A stretch of DNA of 32,500 nucleotides, taken from positions 7,501 to 40,000 of the forward strand of contig MCFG01000134.1 in NCBI GenBank assembly GCA_002104895.1. Reading direction: 5' to 3'. The translations under genes were made by a program, and so were the position numbers. Shown one piece after another: positions 19,456 through 28,498 of the stretch (its first letter is position 1; the number at the start of each line of letters is the position of its first letter). The stretch comes from Anaeromyces robustus. Its lineage: Eukaryota; Neocallimastigomycota; Neocallimastigomycetes; Neocallimastigales; Neocallimastigaceae. The notes under the pieces were generated by a model. The model was given only the letters and a program-made list of their open reading frames with translations. It did not search any database and was not told the origin of the DNA.

Positions 19456-20142
19456 TTTTTTTTTTCTCTTATTTTTATAATAAAATAATTCAATTTTTTA
19501 TAGTATTAGAAAAATTTAAGAGTTTTTTTTTTTTTTTTAATTTTTTAAATACTATAAAATATTAATAAAAAAAAATAAAAAATACTATTATTAAATAATA
19601 TATATAAAAATAATTATGTTTTTTATTGCAATTTATATTATAAATAAACGCTTTAAAAAACATATTTTTATTTTTATAAAATATTATTAAATAATAAACT
19701 TTTTTTTTCTACTTTTTTTATCTTTAATATATTTTAATAATAATTATTGATACATAAATAATTGTGTTTATTATTTTTACAAATTATATTATATTTATGT
19801 ATCATTTTATTCTTAAAAATTCATAATAACATTAAATATAATATACACTATTCTATTTATTGTTACTATTTATTATTAGATTAGATTAATTTTATTTTTT
19901 TATTAATAAAAAACAAAATCTTTGATTAATATTAATGAGTAATTAAAAAATTAGTACTATTAACTAATTTTTTTTATTTAAATTATATATTTATAGATTA
20001 AACTATTTTTATATTAAAAATATATTTATATTAATTATTATTATTATTTATTATTAATTTTATGTTTACGTTTTTTTTTTTGTATATTAATTATTTAATA
20101 TTTACTTTTTATATATAAAATAAAAAAAATTTTAAATTATTA

Positions 20143-20177
<35 letters not shown>

Positions 20178-20205
20178 ATTTACGAAATGTATTATTTTAA
20201 TAGAT
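15071..20205. other. Long gene-poor stretch between convergent genes
   Basis: I see no gene on either strand in about 5.1 kb. The stretch lies between the 3' end of the CotH gene (+) and the 3' end of the G-gamma gene (-), so both genes converge on it. It is made of poly-A and poly-T tracts, TA repeats, TTTTC/TTTTA pyrimidine-rich repeats (for example 16827-16875 and 19425-19467) and a large AAAT-type array. No tRNA-like or coding-like segment is visible. Confidence 0.6.
15504..15785. repeat. AAAT tetranucleotide array with higher-order structure
   Basis: Mostly TAAA/AAAT repeats. Two interruptions with AAACAAAT, at about 15561 and 15630, are spaced 69 bp apart and are followed by the same register shift (AAAATAAAT), so a block of about 69 bp has been duplicated. 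From about 15716 the array changes to a 9-bp unit AAATAAAAT. The minus-strand open frame through it (poly F/I/L/Y) is an artefact. Confidence 0.9.
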
Positions 20206-20667
20206 TTATAGAATTATACAATTGCAAGAAGCATTCTTTTTAACTGTAAATGGATTTTCGAATTTTTCATAAGAATCGAAACTTTTTGGGATTAAAGGAT
20301 CAAAATTACTAGTAGTGTATTTTATTAAACTATATAAATTATATTTTTATATTAGTAATTGTTAAAGAAAAAAAATATATATTTAAAATATTTTTTTTTA
20401 AAAAAATTAAAAAACTTACGAAGCAGCAGCAACAGAAACTAGTATAGTTGGATGATTTAATTGTTCTCTTAATTTAAGAATATGATTGTTTAATTTTTGT
20501 AATTTTTGTTGTTGCTTAGCATAAGTAAGTCTTTGATTTTGAGCATTGTTATATACAGGATGTATTTGATATTGAGAAGATTGGTAGTTGTTGTAATATT
20601 CATTAATGTACTGTTGTTCCATTAAATATTGTTGTTGTCTCTTACTATCGTACATTGGGACAGACAT
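20206..20667 (-). CDS. Heterotrimeric G-protein gamma subunit (Ste18-like)
   Basis: Two exons on the minus strand, 20667-20420 and 20329-20206, are joined by a 90-nt GT-AG intron (donor GTAAGT) and give 123 residues. Residues 1-50 are Gln/Tyr/Asn-rich. The rest fits a G-gamma domain: a helix with KLNNHILKLREQLNHP (58-73), then AAASLIKYT (80-88), DPLIP (93-97), NPF (108-110) and the C-terminal tetrapeptide CIIL (120-123) with another Cys at 118. The terminal Leu of the CaaX box suggests geranylgeranylation, and the Cys two residues before it could be palmitoylated, as in fungal gamma subunits. The product would pair with a G-beta subunit at the plasma membrane and carry GPCR signals. The intron splits the codon for S83 in the conserved AAS-L motif. 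The second exon (124 nt) is too short to stand out by ORF length. The start is the only upstream ATG in frame. Confidence 0.9.
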
Positions 20668-22275
20668 CTTGAATAATTTTTTAACTTAAATAAATTTATA
20701 ATTTAAATCTTTTCCTACAAATTATAATATTAAAATAAATTATATTTTAATATACTTTTATTTTTATAATTATATATTTTATTTATATACATTATATTAT
20801 TTTTGTTTATAACAAATTTTTATAACAAACAATTATATATATTAAGAATAATATTTATTGTTTTTTCTTATTTTAAATTTTTAAAAATATATTATTATAA
20901 AACTATAATTTTTTTTTAATTTTATTATTTTTTATTATTTTTATATCAATATTTATCAATATTTTATTTACTTTTTTTATTATTATTATTATTTTCTTTT
21001 AATATTTATTATAAATTATTATATAATTATCATTTAAGCCTGTATTTTTATTTAAAATACTAGTTCATATATATATATTTTCATTTTTTAATATTTTATA
21101 ATTTTTGTAACATTCTTTTTTTTTTTTTTTTCTATAACTTTTTAAGTTTATTTATTTTTCATTGGTAATCAATTTTTATTTTAATTATTTTTTTTATTTA
21201 TTTTTATTTTAAAAAAAAAATTAAAAAATATAAATATCTATGATTTATATTATACCTTATATTATTATAGGCTTTTTTTTTAAATAAAACTATTATTTTA
21301 CTTATTATTTTTTTTTTCTTTTTTTTTTCTTTTTCTCTTTTCTTTTTAACTATATTTCTTATTTAAAAAGTAAAAAAAAAAAAAAAGATATTTAAAAGAT
21401 TTTTTTTTTTTAGAGGAAATTTTTGCTTATATAAATATAAACAAAAAAATATATATAATTAAATAAATAATAAAGTAAATATGAAAAAAAGAAAACTTTT
21501 TTTATTATATAGTTATTATATAAATATTAGTAAATAAACTTTTTTAATTAATAATATTTATTATAAATTAAAATTTGAATATTATTAATTAATAAAGAAA
21601 AATTAAATACAAATTAAAAAGAAATATTAGAGTATAATAGAAAAAAATAAAAAAAAAAATAAACATAATAATTTATTATAATTTATATAATGTTTTTTGA
21701 TAATGTAATAATTATTTATCGTAACACAAATAAATATATAATATATAAAATAACTGATACATAATTTAAAATTTTAAATAATAATAATTTCTCTTTAATT
21801 TTTTTTTTTTTATAATCATTTATAGTATTAATTATAATTGCCCTTAAAGAGTTATAAAAAATTTAATCTGTACAATATATAATACAATAGTATTAAATTA
21901 TTTAATATTTTAAAACAATTTAATTAAAATATATGAAAATCATTGTATTATGTATATATTACAATATAATAGAGTAATACAAATTTATTGGAATTCATGT
22001 TTTTTGTACAATTAACTATATTTGTTCTTAAGATTCTTAATATATATATGAAAAAAATTATAGCCCCATATATCTTAATATATTAATAATATATTTTAAT
22101 ATATATAAAAATCAATTAAAAAGATATAATGTTAAATAAATTAAATTTAATTAAAATTTTCTATTATTTCTTTAGGAACAATATCAATAGTTATACTAAA
22201 AATAGAAATTATACGAATAATATACATTACATTATTAATATATGATAGAAATATATTAATAAAATTAATCCATTA

Positions 22276-22399
22276 CATTGTTTTATAATTAAAAATGTTT
22301 TTAATTATTATTATTTTAAATTTATTATATTATAATAGATATAATAAAATATTAATAAAAGATGGGTAATACAAAAGAAATTTTTAATTAAAAACAATG
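22276..22399. repeat. 124-bp segment with about 21-bp inverted ends
   Basis: The left end, CATTGTTTTATAATTAAAAA, and the reverse complement of the right end, CATTGTTTTTAATTAAAAA, match with one gap. No target-site duplication is clear. It could be a miniature inverted-repeat element or simply a chance pairing in AT-rich DNA. Confidence 0.35.
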
Positions 22400-22852
22400 T
22401 TAAAACTTTATTGTTTATTAATTATCTGTATTCAATTTTTAAATATGAATACAATATAAATAATATATTCTACTGTATATTATTAGTGCTAAAAAATAAA
22501 TAGGTAATACAATTTGATGAATTTTCTTTTATATTTTTTTTATATAAATATATAATAAGGATAAAAAAATATTAAATTAAATAAATAAGAATTTAAATAA
22601 TTATTATATATACTATAATATATACAATATATTTTAATATATTATATAATATATTAATTTTTGTCAAATTTTTCTGTTAATGTAAAAAATAAATTAACAT
22701 AAAAATTTATTGATAAATAAATAGATTATATGTAAATATATAAATAAATAAATAAAAATAAATAAATAAAATAAATGAAAATAAATAAATAAAAATAAAT
22801 AATAATGTATTTTATTAATATTAATATTTAAAAAAAAAAAAAACAATTCTTT

Positions 22853-22985
<133 letters not shown>

Positions 22986-23025
22986 AATAAGAAATTACTT
23001 ATTATTCAAGTAACTTATTCATATA

Positions 23026-23290
23026 TTTAAAAAATATATTACTTAATATATATAAAGAACCCAATAATATATTAATTAATAAAAGTTTTATTAAAATATT
23101 AATTAGAATAAATATTACATAAATATGATTAAATATACACATAAATACAAAGGAAATATTAATTTTAATATTAAGGAACAAAGTTATCTTAATTTCTAGA
23201 ATAGTTATTATTAAAATTAAAATTAAATAAAAACTTAAACTTTGAAAAGTTGATTATTAAGGAATGAAAAACTAAAAAAACTAAAAAAAA
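23026..23290 (+). repeat. Spacer repeat S, copy A
   Basis: This segment is clearly similar to 31322-31640 in the same orientation. Shared strings include AACTTAAACTTTGAAAAGT, ATTATTAAGGAATGAAAAA and CAAAGGAAATATTAATTTT. Copy A is shorter because it lacks the loop and most of the right arm of a hairpin present in copy B. It joins directly to the truncated GPCR copy at 23298, whereas in copy B the same spacer lies downstream of the GPCR gene. Confidence 0.9.
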
Positions 23291-23297
23291 AGTAGGG

Positions 23298-23635
23298 TTA
23301 GATGCTGAACATTTTGGAATAACTTTTCTTTTTACTGCAATTTATAATTGTTTAGTATGTTTTTTTATGTATCTATTTATTAGTTAGATATAGAATTTTA
23401 TATGTTAAATTAAATCCCAACCTCAAAGTTAATAACCAAATGGATCTAAAAGAATTTGTTGAATTAACAAAAATGGGAATATCTAGCGCAAAGAATAGAT
23501 TAAAACGTCTTAGTTCTTTTGTTTCATATAATAGAAGATTCTCAAAACAGTCATCCTTAAATAATCCTAGTAATCCTAGTACAGTAGTTGTATCTAATTC
23601 TTATTCACAAAATAGCAGTAAACTTCAGGACAGAA
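23298..23635 (+). pseudogene. 5'-truncated fragment of the class C GPCR gene (3' exon)
   Basis: Closely similar to 30695-31030, the last part of the GPCR gene, covering the seventh membrane segment and the cytoplasmic tail. Tail motifs TKMGISSAKNRLKRLSS and YNRR..SKQS are kept. Compared with the other copy it has one extra T in the run after TTTAGTATG, which shifts frame in the membrane segment, a 6-nt deletion that removes two tail residues, one fewer repeat of the SNP triplet, and no stop at the homologous position, so the frame reads on into unrelated sequence to a TAA at 23692-23694. The 5' part of the gene is missing and the fragment abuts spacer S. It is a relic, not a functional gene, although a short open frame (23440-23694) survives. 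Confidence 0.88.
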
Positions 23636-23714
23636 TAATATATAAAAATAAAAATATTTATATATTATTTTTATTTTTAATAAAGTTTATGTAAAATAGT
23701 TTATATAAAAAAAT

Positions 23715-23840
23715 TTTAATTAATTATATGTGTTTATTTATTTAATTTTTATAATTATTCGTTTGTTTGTTTGTTTAATTGTGTGAAAATTTATTGATTT
23801 TTATATTATTATTTATTATAATACATAATTAATATTTACT
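23715..23840 (+). repeat. GPCR 3' flank F, copy A
   Basis: Similar to 31186-31298 downstream of the other GPCR copy. The shared strings are GTGTTTATTTATTTAATTTT and ATAATTATT followed by GTTTGTTTG. The duplication therefore extended past the coding end. Confidence 0.8.
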
Positions 23841-24173
23841 ATTTATTTCAATATAATATCAAACTATTCTCTTAATAAATATATTGTTTTAATTATTTTT
23901 TATTAGATCTCATTGTATATTTATATAACTGTTGAGAAAAATAATTCATTGCTTTATTAATAATTTATTATTTATATTTTATTTCAATAACAATAATAGT
24001 TATTCAGTAATAATAATAGTCAATAATAATAATTAATAATATAAAAATATAAATAATTAATAATAATAATGATAATAATAAATAATATAAATTAATTAAT
24101 AATAATAATAACTATTAAATAATAATAATGAATGATAATAATAATAATAAATAATATAAATAATTAATAATAG

Positions 24174-24217
<44 letters not shown>

Positions 24218-24280
24218 TATAAATATTATTATTATTAATTATTTATATTATTTATTAGTAATATTTATAGTTATAAATAA
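23841..24280. other. AAT-repeat-rich intergenic stretch
   Basis: No gene is visible. It is dominated by AAT/ATAA repeats, with a pure AAT run near 24175-24211, and by imperfect palindromes built from TTAATTATTTATAATT-like words. Confidence 0.6.
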
Positions 24281-24700
24281 TTAATTATTATTAATTATAT
24301 TTGACATAGAAGAATGAGATGAATTTTCAATATTTTAAATCAAAATTCAGCATATTATTTGAATTTTGACTTTCTGTTTCTGAATAATATTTTGATTGTC
24401 TTTCAATTTAATTTTTGGATAAGTTAATGAATTTAAAGTCATTATTCTTTTTTTAGCTTTTCTTGATAAATAATGGAGTTATTAAATCATAATTCCTTTG
24501 GTAAATTTAATATTAAAAAATTTACCATAAATTCTAATTAAAATAAAACATAATAAAAATGTAAATTAAACCTAAAATTAAATTAATCAGTGTACCAACT
24601 TAATGGTATACAAAAATTATTAAGTGTTCTAGAAAAAAGTAAATAAACGATATAAAAATTATTACAAATATTATTTATAAATTAAAACAAAAAATAAATT
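24281..24700 (-). pseudogene. Possible decayed membrane-protein gene, C-terminal part
   Basis: Read on the minus strand, several short frames lie end to end and look more protein-like than their surroundings: hydrophobic stretches (for example VGTLINLILGLIYIFIMFY), then SRKAKKRIMTLNSL, then a Ser/Asn-rich tail (YYSETESQNSNNMLNFD, ENSSHSSMSNIINN) ending at TAA (24281-24283). The pattern of membrane segment, basic stretch and Ser/Asn-rich tail resembles the end of a fungal receptor or transporter. The pieces lie in different frames with stops between them, so at least three disruptions or unseen introns would be needed. AT-rich DNA readily gives F/I/L/Y-rich frames by chance, so this is a weak call. 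Confidence 0.3.
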
Positions 24701-25410
24701 TCTAGAATAAAACGAATATTAATAAAAATATTTAATAATAAAATTTAAATGAAAAAATGATTTTTTTTTTTTTTTTTTTTTTTTTACAATAATTAAATGA
24801 ATTCACAAAAATAATTAAAAGTTGTAAATAACAAAATTAATAAAATAAAAAAATTAATAATAAAAATAAATAATTTTGGTGATAATCATTATTAAATGAT
24901 TATTATTTATAAATTAAATAGAAATAATTTCTATTTCTTTATTATTCTTTAAATTATAAAAGTATATTAATATTATTTAATATTTTTAACTTGGTTTTAA
25001 TTAATTAATAATTATAAGATTAAGAATAGGAAAAAGAATAAAACAAAAATAAAAATGAAAAAAAAAAAAAAGGAAATAAAGATTTAAAAAAATAAAATTA
25101 AAAATAAAAATAATAAATAATCTATTTTAATAATATTTTTTATTTTACATTTTATATTTTATATTTTTTATTTTTTATTATGTAATATAATAATATATTA
25201 TTATATTCTAATTTTAAGCTTTAAAAATGTAAATAATAATATTATTTATTTATATATTATTTATATTTATTAAAACATTTTATTAATTTAATTGATTTAT
25301 ATAATATATAATGAATGTTATTTAATTAATAATAATTAATATATTTTAAAATAATTATTTTAAACTTTTTTTTTTTTAAAAAATTTAATAGGATTAAAAT
25401 ATTTCAAATG
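24701..25410. other. AT-rich intergenic stretch
   Basis: No gene is visible. It contains a long poly-T tract at about 24761-24785, poly-A near 25058-25070 and many TA-rich words. It lies 3' of the orphan membrane-protein gene on the minus strand. Confidence 0.55.
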
Positions 25411-26479
25411 TTAATTTGAATTTATATTATTTGAAGTTTGAATACTACTAGTATTTAATGAAATATTTGAAGTTTTAATAGTGCCTTGTAGTTTACTATT
25501 TTCAAAAAGTTTATTATCACCCAATTCATCACTATATTCAAGTTGTTTTTTATCAATAAATTCAGTAAGGACATAATTATAATAAATCTATTTTTTTTTT
25601 TTTTTTTAATATATAATTATATCGTATAATTATTGTAAAAGAATATTTTTTATTAATATATTAAAATAAATTATATAAAAAAAAAAAAGATATAAAATTT
25701 TTATTTTATTTATTAATATTTTACCATTAATATTATTACAAAAAGATGACAAAATGATTCTAAATAAAATTGAGTTTTTAATTTACTTCTAATATTAGTA
25801 TATTCAGTATAATAATCTAATTCAGGATGATCTTCAAAGTACAAGTCAGTAAGATAGTCATAGGCATTATAATAAGTACGATAAGTTCCACTTAATATTA
25901 AGGTTACAAAATTATAATAATAATAACAACAAGAAATAAACAAATAAACAGTATATAGAGTAGAAAATATATATAATGGAATAACTTTTTTCTTTATTTT
26001 ATTTTATTTTTTTTAAAAATTATTAGATATATGAAAAGATATATATATATATATATATTAATTTTTTTTTTAATTGTATTATAGTAAATAATATTTTAAA
26101 ATTAAAATAATTAGTATATTTTACAATTAATAATCCAAGAAAGAAAAATAAATAAGAAGCAAGAGAAAATATAATAGTATAATCTGCAAGATCTTTTACA
26201 TATGTAACATATTGCTTATATATCATAATATTTAAAAAATAATCCCCGACAGTTACTCCCTTCATTATTATTTTAATTTCATTCATAATAATTAAAATTT
26301 TATAGAAATTTATTATATATATATATTTAATTTTTCTAATATTAAATTTTAATAATTGATTTTATAAACATTTTATTTTAAATACATACAAACATAAAAA
26401 TAGCAGAAATAATTGCAGCAACATTATCAGGCAAAAAATATAAGAAAAAAAATTTACTCTTATCTTCAAAAATTTTCAT
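25411..26479 (-). CDS. Orphan four-segment membrane protein, four exons
   Basis: I do not recognise the family. Minus-strand exons are 26479-26390, 26259-26125, 25991-25725 and 25587-25411. All introns are GT-AG and all junctions are phase 0, giving 222 residues. About four hydrophobic segments can be seen: residues about 17-40, 57-75, 78-106 and 151-175. Between the third and fourth is a loop of about 45 residues rich in Tyr, Asp and Glu (GTYRTYYNAYDYLTDLYFED). The C-terminal tail (about 176-222) is polar and rich in Ser, Thr and Asn. Exon joins fall inside or at the edges of membrane segments. There is no obvious signal peptide. The start ATG follows a TA-rich leader. An even number of segments would put both ends on the same side, presumably the cytoplasm. 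The weakest splice call is the acceptor at 26260/26261, since other AGs lie nearby. Confidence 0.7.
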
Positions 26480-26493
26480 TTTCTTATTTATAT

Positions 26494-26525
<32 letters not shown>

Positions 26526-26645
26526 TTTTAAACAACAAAAATAATAATTAAATAATTAAATAATTAAAAAAAATTTATATTTTAAAAATTCATTTATCAC
26601 TAATTTATTCTTTGTACATCAATATATAATGAATTTGAAGTTTAA

Positions 26646-26845
26646 TTTTTTTACAGGATTAAATTTTTAGAAATTTAATATTATAAAAGTATTTTAAAAT
26701 TACTTAGTAATTTTTAAATATTAATGTATTAAATATAGAATTACAGTATAAATCTAAAAATAATTAATTTTAAATTTTTTTTATATTTTATAATTTTTTA
26801 CAAGATTAAATTTTTTAAAAATTTATCCTGTAAAAGTAAAACTTT
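26646..26845. repeat. Repeated palindromic word, two copies about 149 bp apart
   Basis: The words TTTACAGGATTAAATTTTT (about 26650) and TTTACAAGATTAAATTTTT (about 26797) are each followed by a near-complement AAATTTA and then TAAAAGTA. The second copy forms an imperfect inverted repeat closing in TTTATCCTGT at about 26831. Confidence 0.6.
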
Positions 26846-26964
26846 AAGTTTATTACAAATATCTATTTTTAATTCACAATTTTATAACAATAATTTTATT
26901 ATTTTTAACATTAATTTTTTTTTTATGTAAAATAATAATAATTAATAGTTAATAATAATAATAA

Positions 26965-27008
<44 letters not shown>

Positions 27009-27080
27009 GAAATAATTGAAAAAATGAAAACGGAATTTTTTTTTTTTTTATTTTTAATTTATTAAAGTTCATTTTAAAAG

Positions 27081-27113
<33 letters not shown>

Positions 27114-27520
27114 TTTGTTTATTTCTTGTTAAATATATATACAATTTTATTAATTAGTTTCAAAGGTTACATTTTTTATTTCAAAAATGTTATATTTTTT
27201 TATAAATATATTTTATAGAATTATAATTATTATATGAATTTAATAATAATAAAAATATGATAAAAATTATTACATAATAAAAAATTATTTTTATTTTAAA
27301 AATATTATTTTATTATAACAATATTATTTAAAATTATTTAAATCTTTTGTAAATAAAATATTTTTTAATTTTATGTAATATTAATATTATCAAAAAGTTA
27401 TATTTTTTTTTTAAATTAAAACAAAAATTAATAAAAATTTATATAATAAATATTATTAATAAATCTTTATATATATTATTTATTAAAATGATCGATTTTA
27501 TATAAATATTTATATGTAAT

Positions 27521-27652
27521 ATAAAAAGGATTAATTATTTTAAAATTATTAAAGTTTTTTGGTCTTTTACTAATAATATTAAGTATATAAAAAGGATTAA
27601 TTATTTTAAAATTTATTAAAAATTTTGGATTTTTTACTAATAATATAAAAAA
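27521..27652 (+). repeat. 66-bp imperfect tandem duplication
   Basis: Two adjacent units both begin TATAAAAAGGATTAATTATT and end ACTAATAATAT. They differ by a few substitutions and small indels. Confidence 0.85.
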
Positions 27653-27760
27653 AAGGTTATAACATATAATTAAATAATAAATAAAATTATTAGAATCGTT
27701 TCCAAAAAAAAGGTTATAATATATAATTAAATAATAAATAAAATTATTAGAATCGTTTCC
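27647..27760 (+). repeat. 57-bp tandem duplication, one mismatch
   Basis: Units 27647-27703 and 27704-27760 both run from an A8 tract through GGTTATAA to AGAATCGTTTCC. They differ at a single base (ACATAT versus ATATAT), so the duplication is recent. It starts where the 66-bp pair ends. Confidence 0.92.
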
Positions 27761-28224
27761 AAAAAAAATGGAACAAATTAATTAAAAAAAAAAATATTAA
27801 TAGAAATAATAATAATCAAAAGGAAATTTATACTATAAAAATATGAAGTTATTTTTTAATAATTTTAAATGCATTAATATTTAATTAAAAATAATTATAT
27901 ATATGGTTATAGTAATATATGTTCAGATATGTCAATAAAAATGTTTATAATATGAAAATATATTTTTTTTAATAATTTTTTTTATATATTAACATTTTTA
28001 TTTTTATTATTAAAAAAAAATACTTTCATATTATTATTTTATGTAAATATTTGTAATTTATAAATAATCTTTTATTTTGTAGATTAAATTAAAAACAAAA
28101 AAAAAAATTCAATTTTTCTTGAAAAACTATTTAAAGTTTTTATTAACAAAAAAAAAAAGTAAATAAATGAATAAATAAAGGAAACCACAATAATAAATAT
28201 TTTAGTTTTTGTTCCACACTCCAC

Positions 28225-28256
28225 AAAGTGTTAAGTATTAAAATACTTAACACTTT
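28225..28256. promoter_or_regulatory. 32-bp palindrome upstream of the GPCR gene
   Basis: Two perfect 15-nt arms (AAAGTGTTAAGTATT and its complement) are separated by AA. Immediately after it (28257-28274) is a second, smaller palindrome, AAAGTAT-AAAA-ATACTTT, that shares the half-site style. They lie about 240 bp before the GPCR start. They could be a regulator-binding site or a cruciform. The terminator-like shape is not meaningful at the DNA level for a polymerase II gene. Confidence 0.5.
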
Positions 28257-28498
28257 AAAGTATAAAAATACTTTAAATATTTTAAGTAATTTAAGTTATA
28301 AAAATTTTACATACTATTTTTATTCTATTAATTTTTTTTTTTTTATACAAAATTAAAATTTCAATTTAAATATAATTTTTTTTTAACAGTATATACTATT
28401 CAAAAAAAAAAAAAAAATTTTTATATAAATATTTATATAAATATATATTTTTTTATTTACTAATTATTTATTTAATTTAATAATAAAAAAAAATTATT

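Larger units (their letters stand above)
26480..28498. other. Divergent intergenic region between membrane-protein and GPCR genes
   Basis: No gene is visible. Both flanking genes point away, so this region should contain two promoters. It holds a TA repeat (26503-26525), an AAT repeat (about 26966-27005), two related words around 26646 and 26795, two adjacent tandem duplications (27521-27760) and a strong palindrome (28225-28256), all described separately. Confidence 0.6.

Noticed and set aside
22155-22290. Open run of about 45 codons on the plus strand
   Set aside because: It is short, rich in I, L and K as expected from AT-rich DNA, has no recognisable motif and no clear start or splice sites.
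23440-23694. The 84-residue open frame as a separate small gene
   Set aside because: It matches the cytoplasmic tail of the neighbouring receptor and lacks the rest of the gene.
26923-27144. Minus-strand frame with poly-Phe, poly-Lys and poly-Tyr
   Set aside because: It consists of homopolymer and AAT repeats only.
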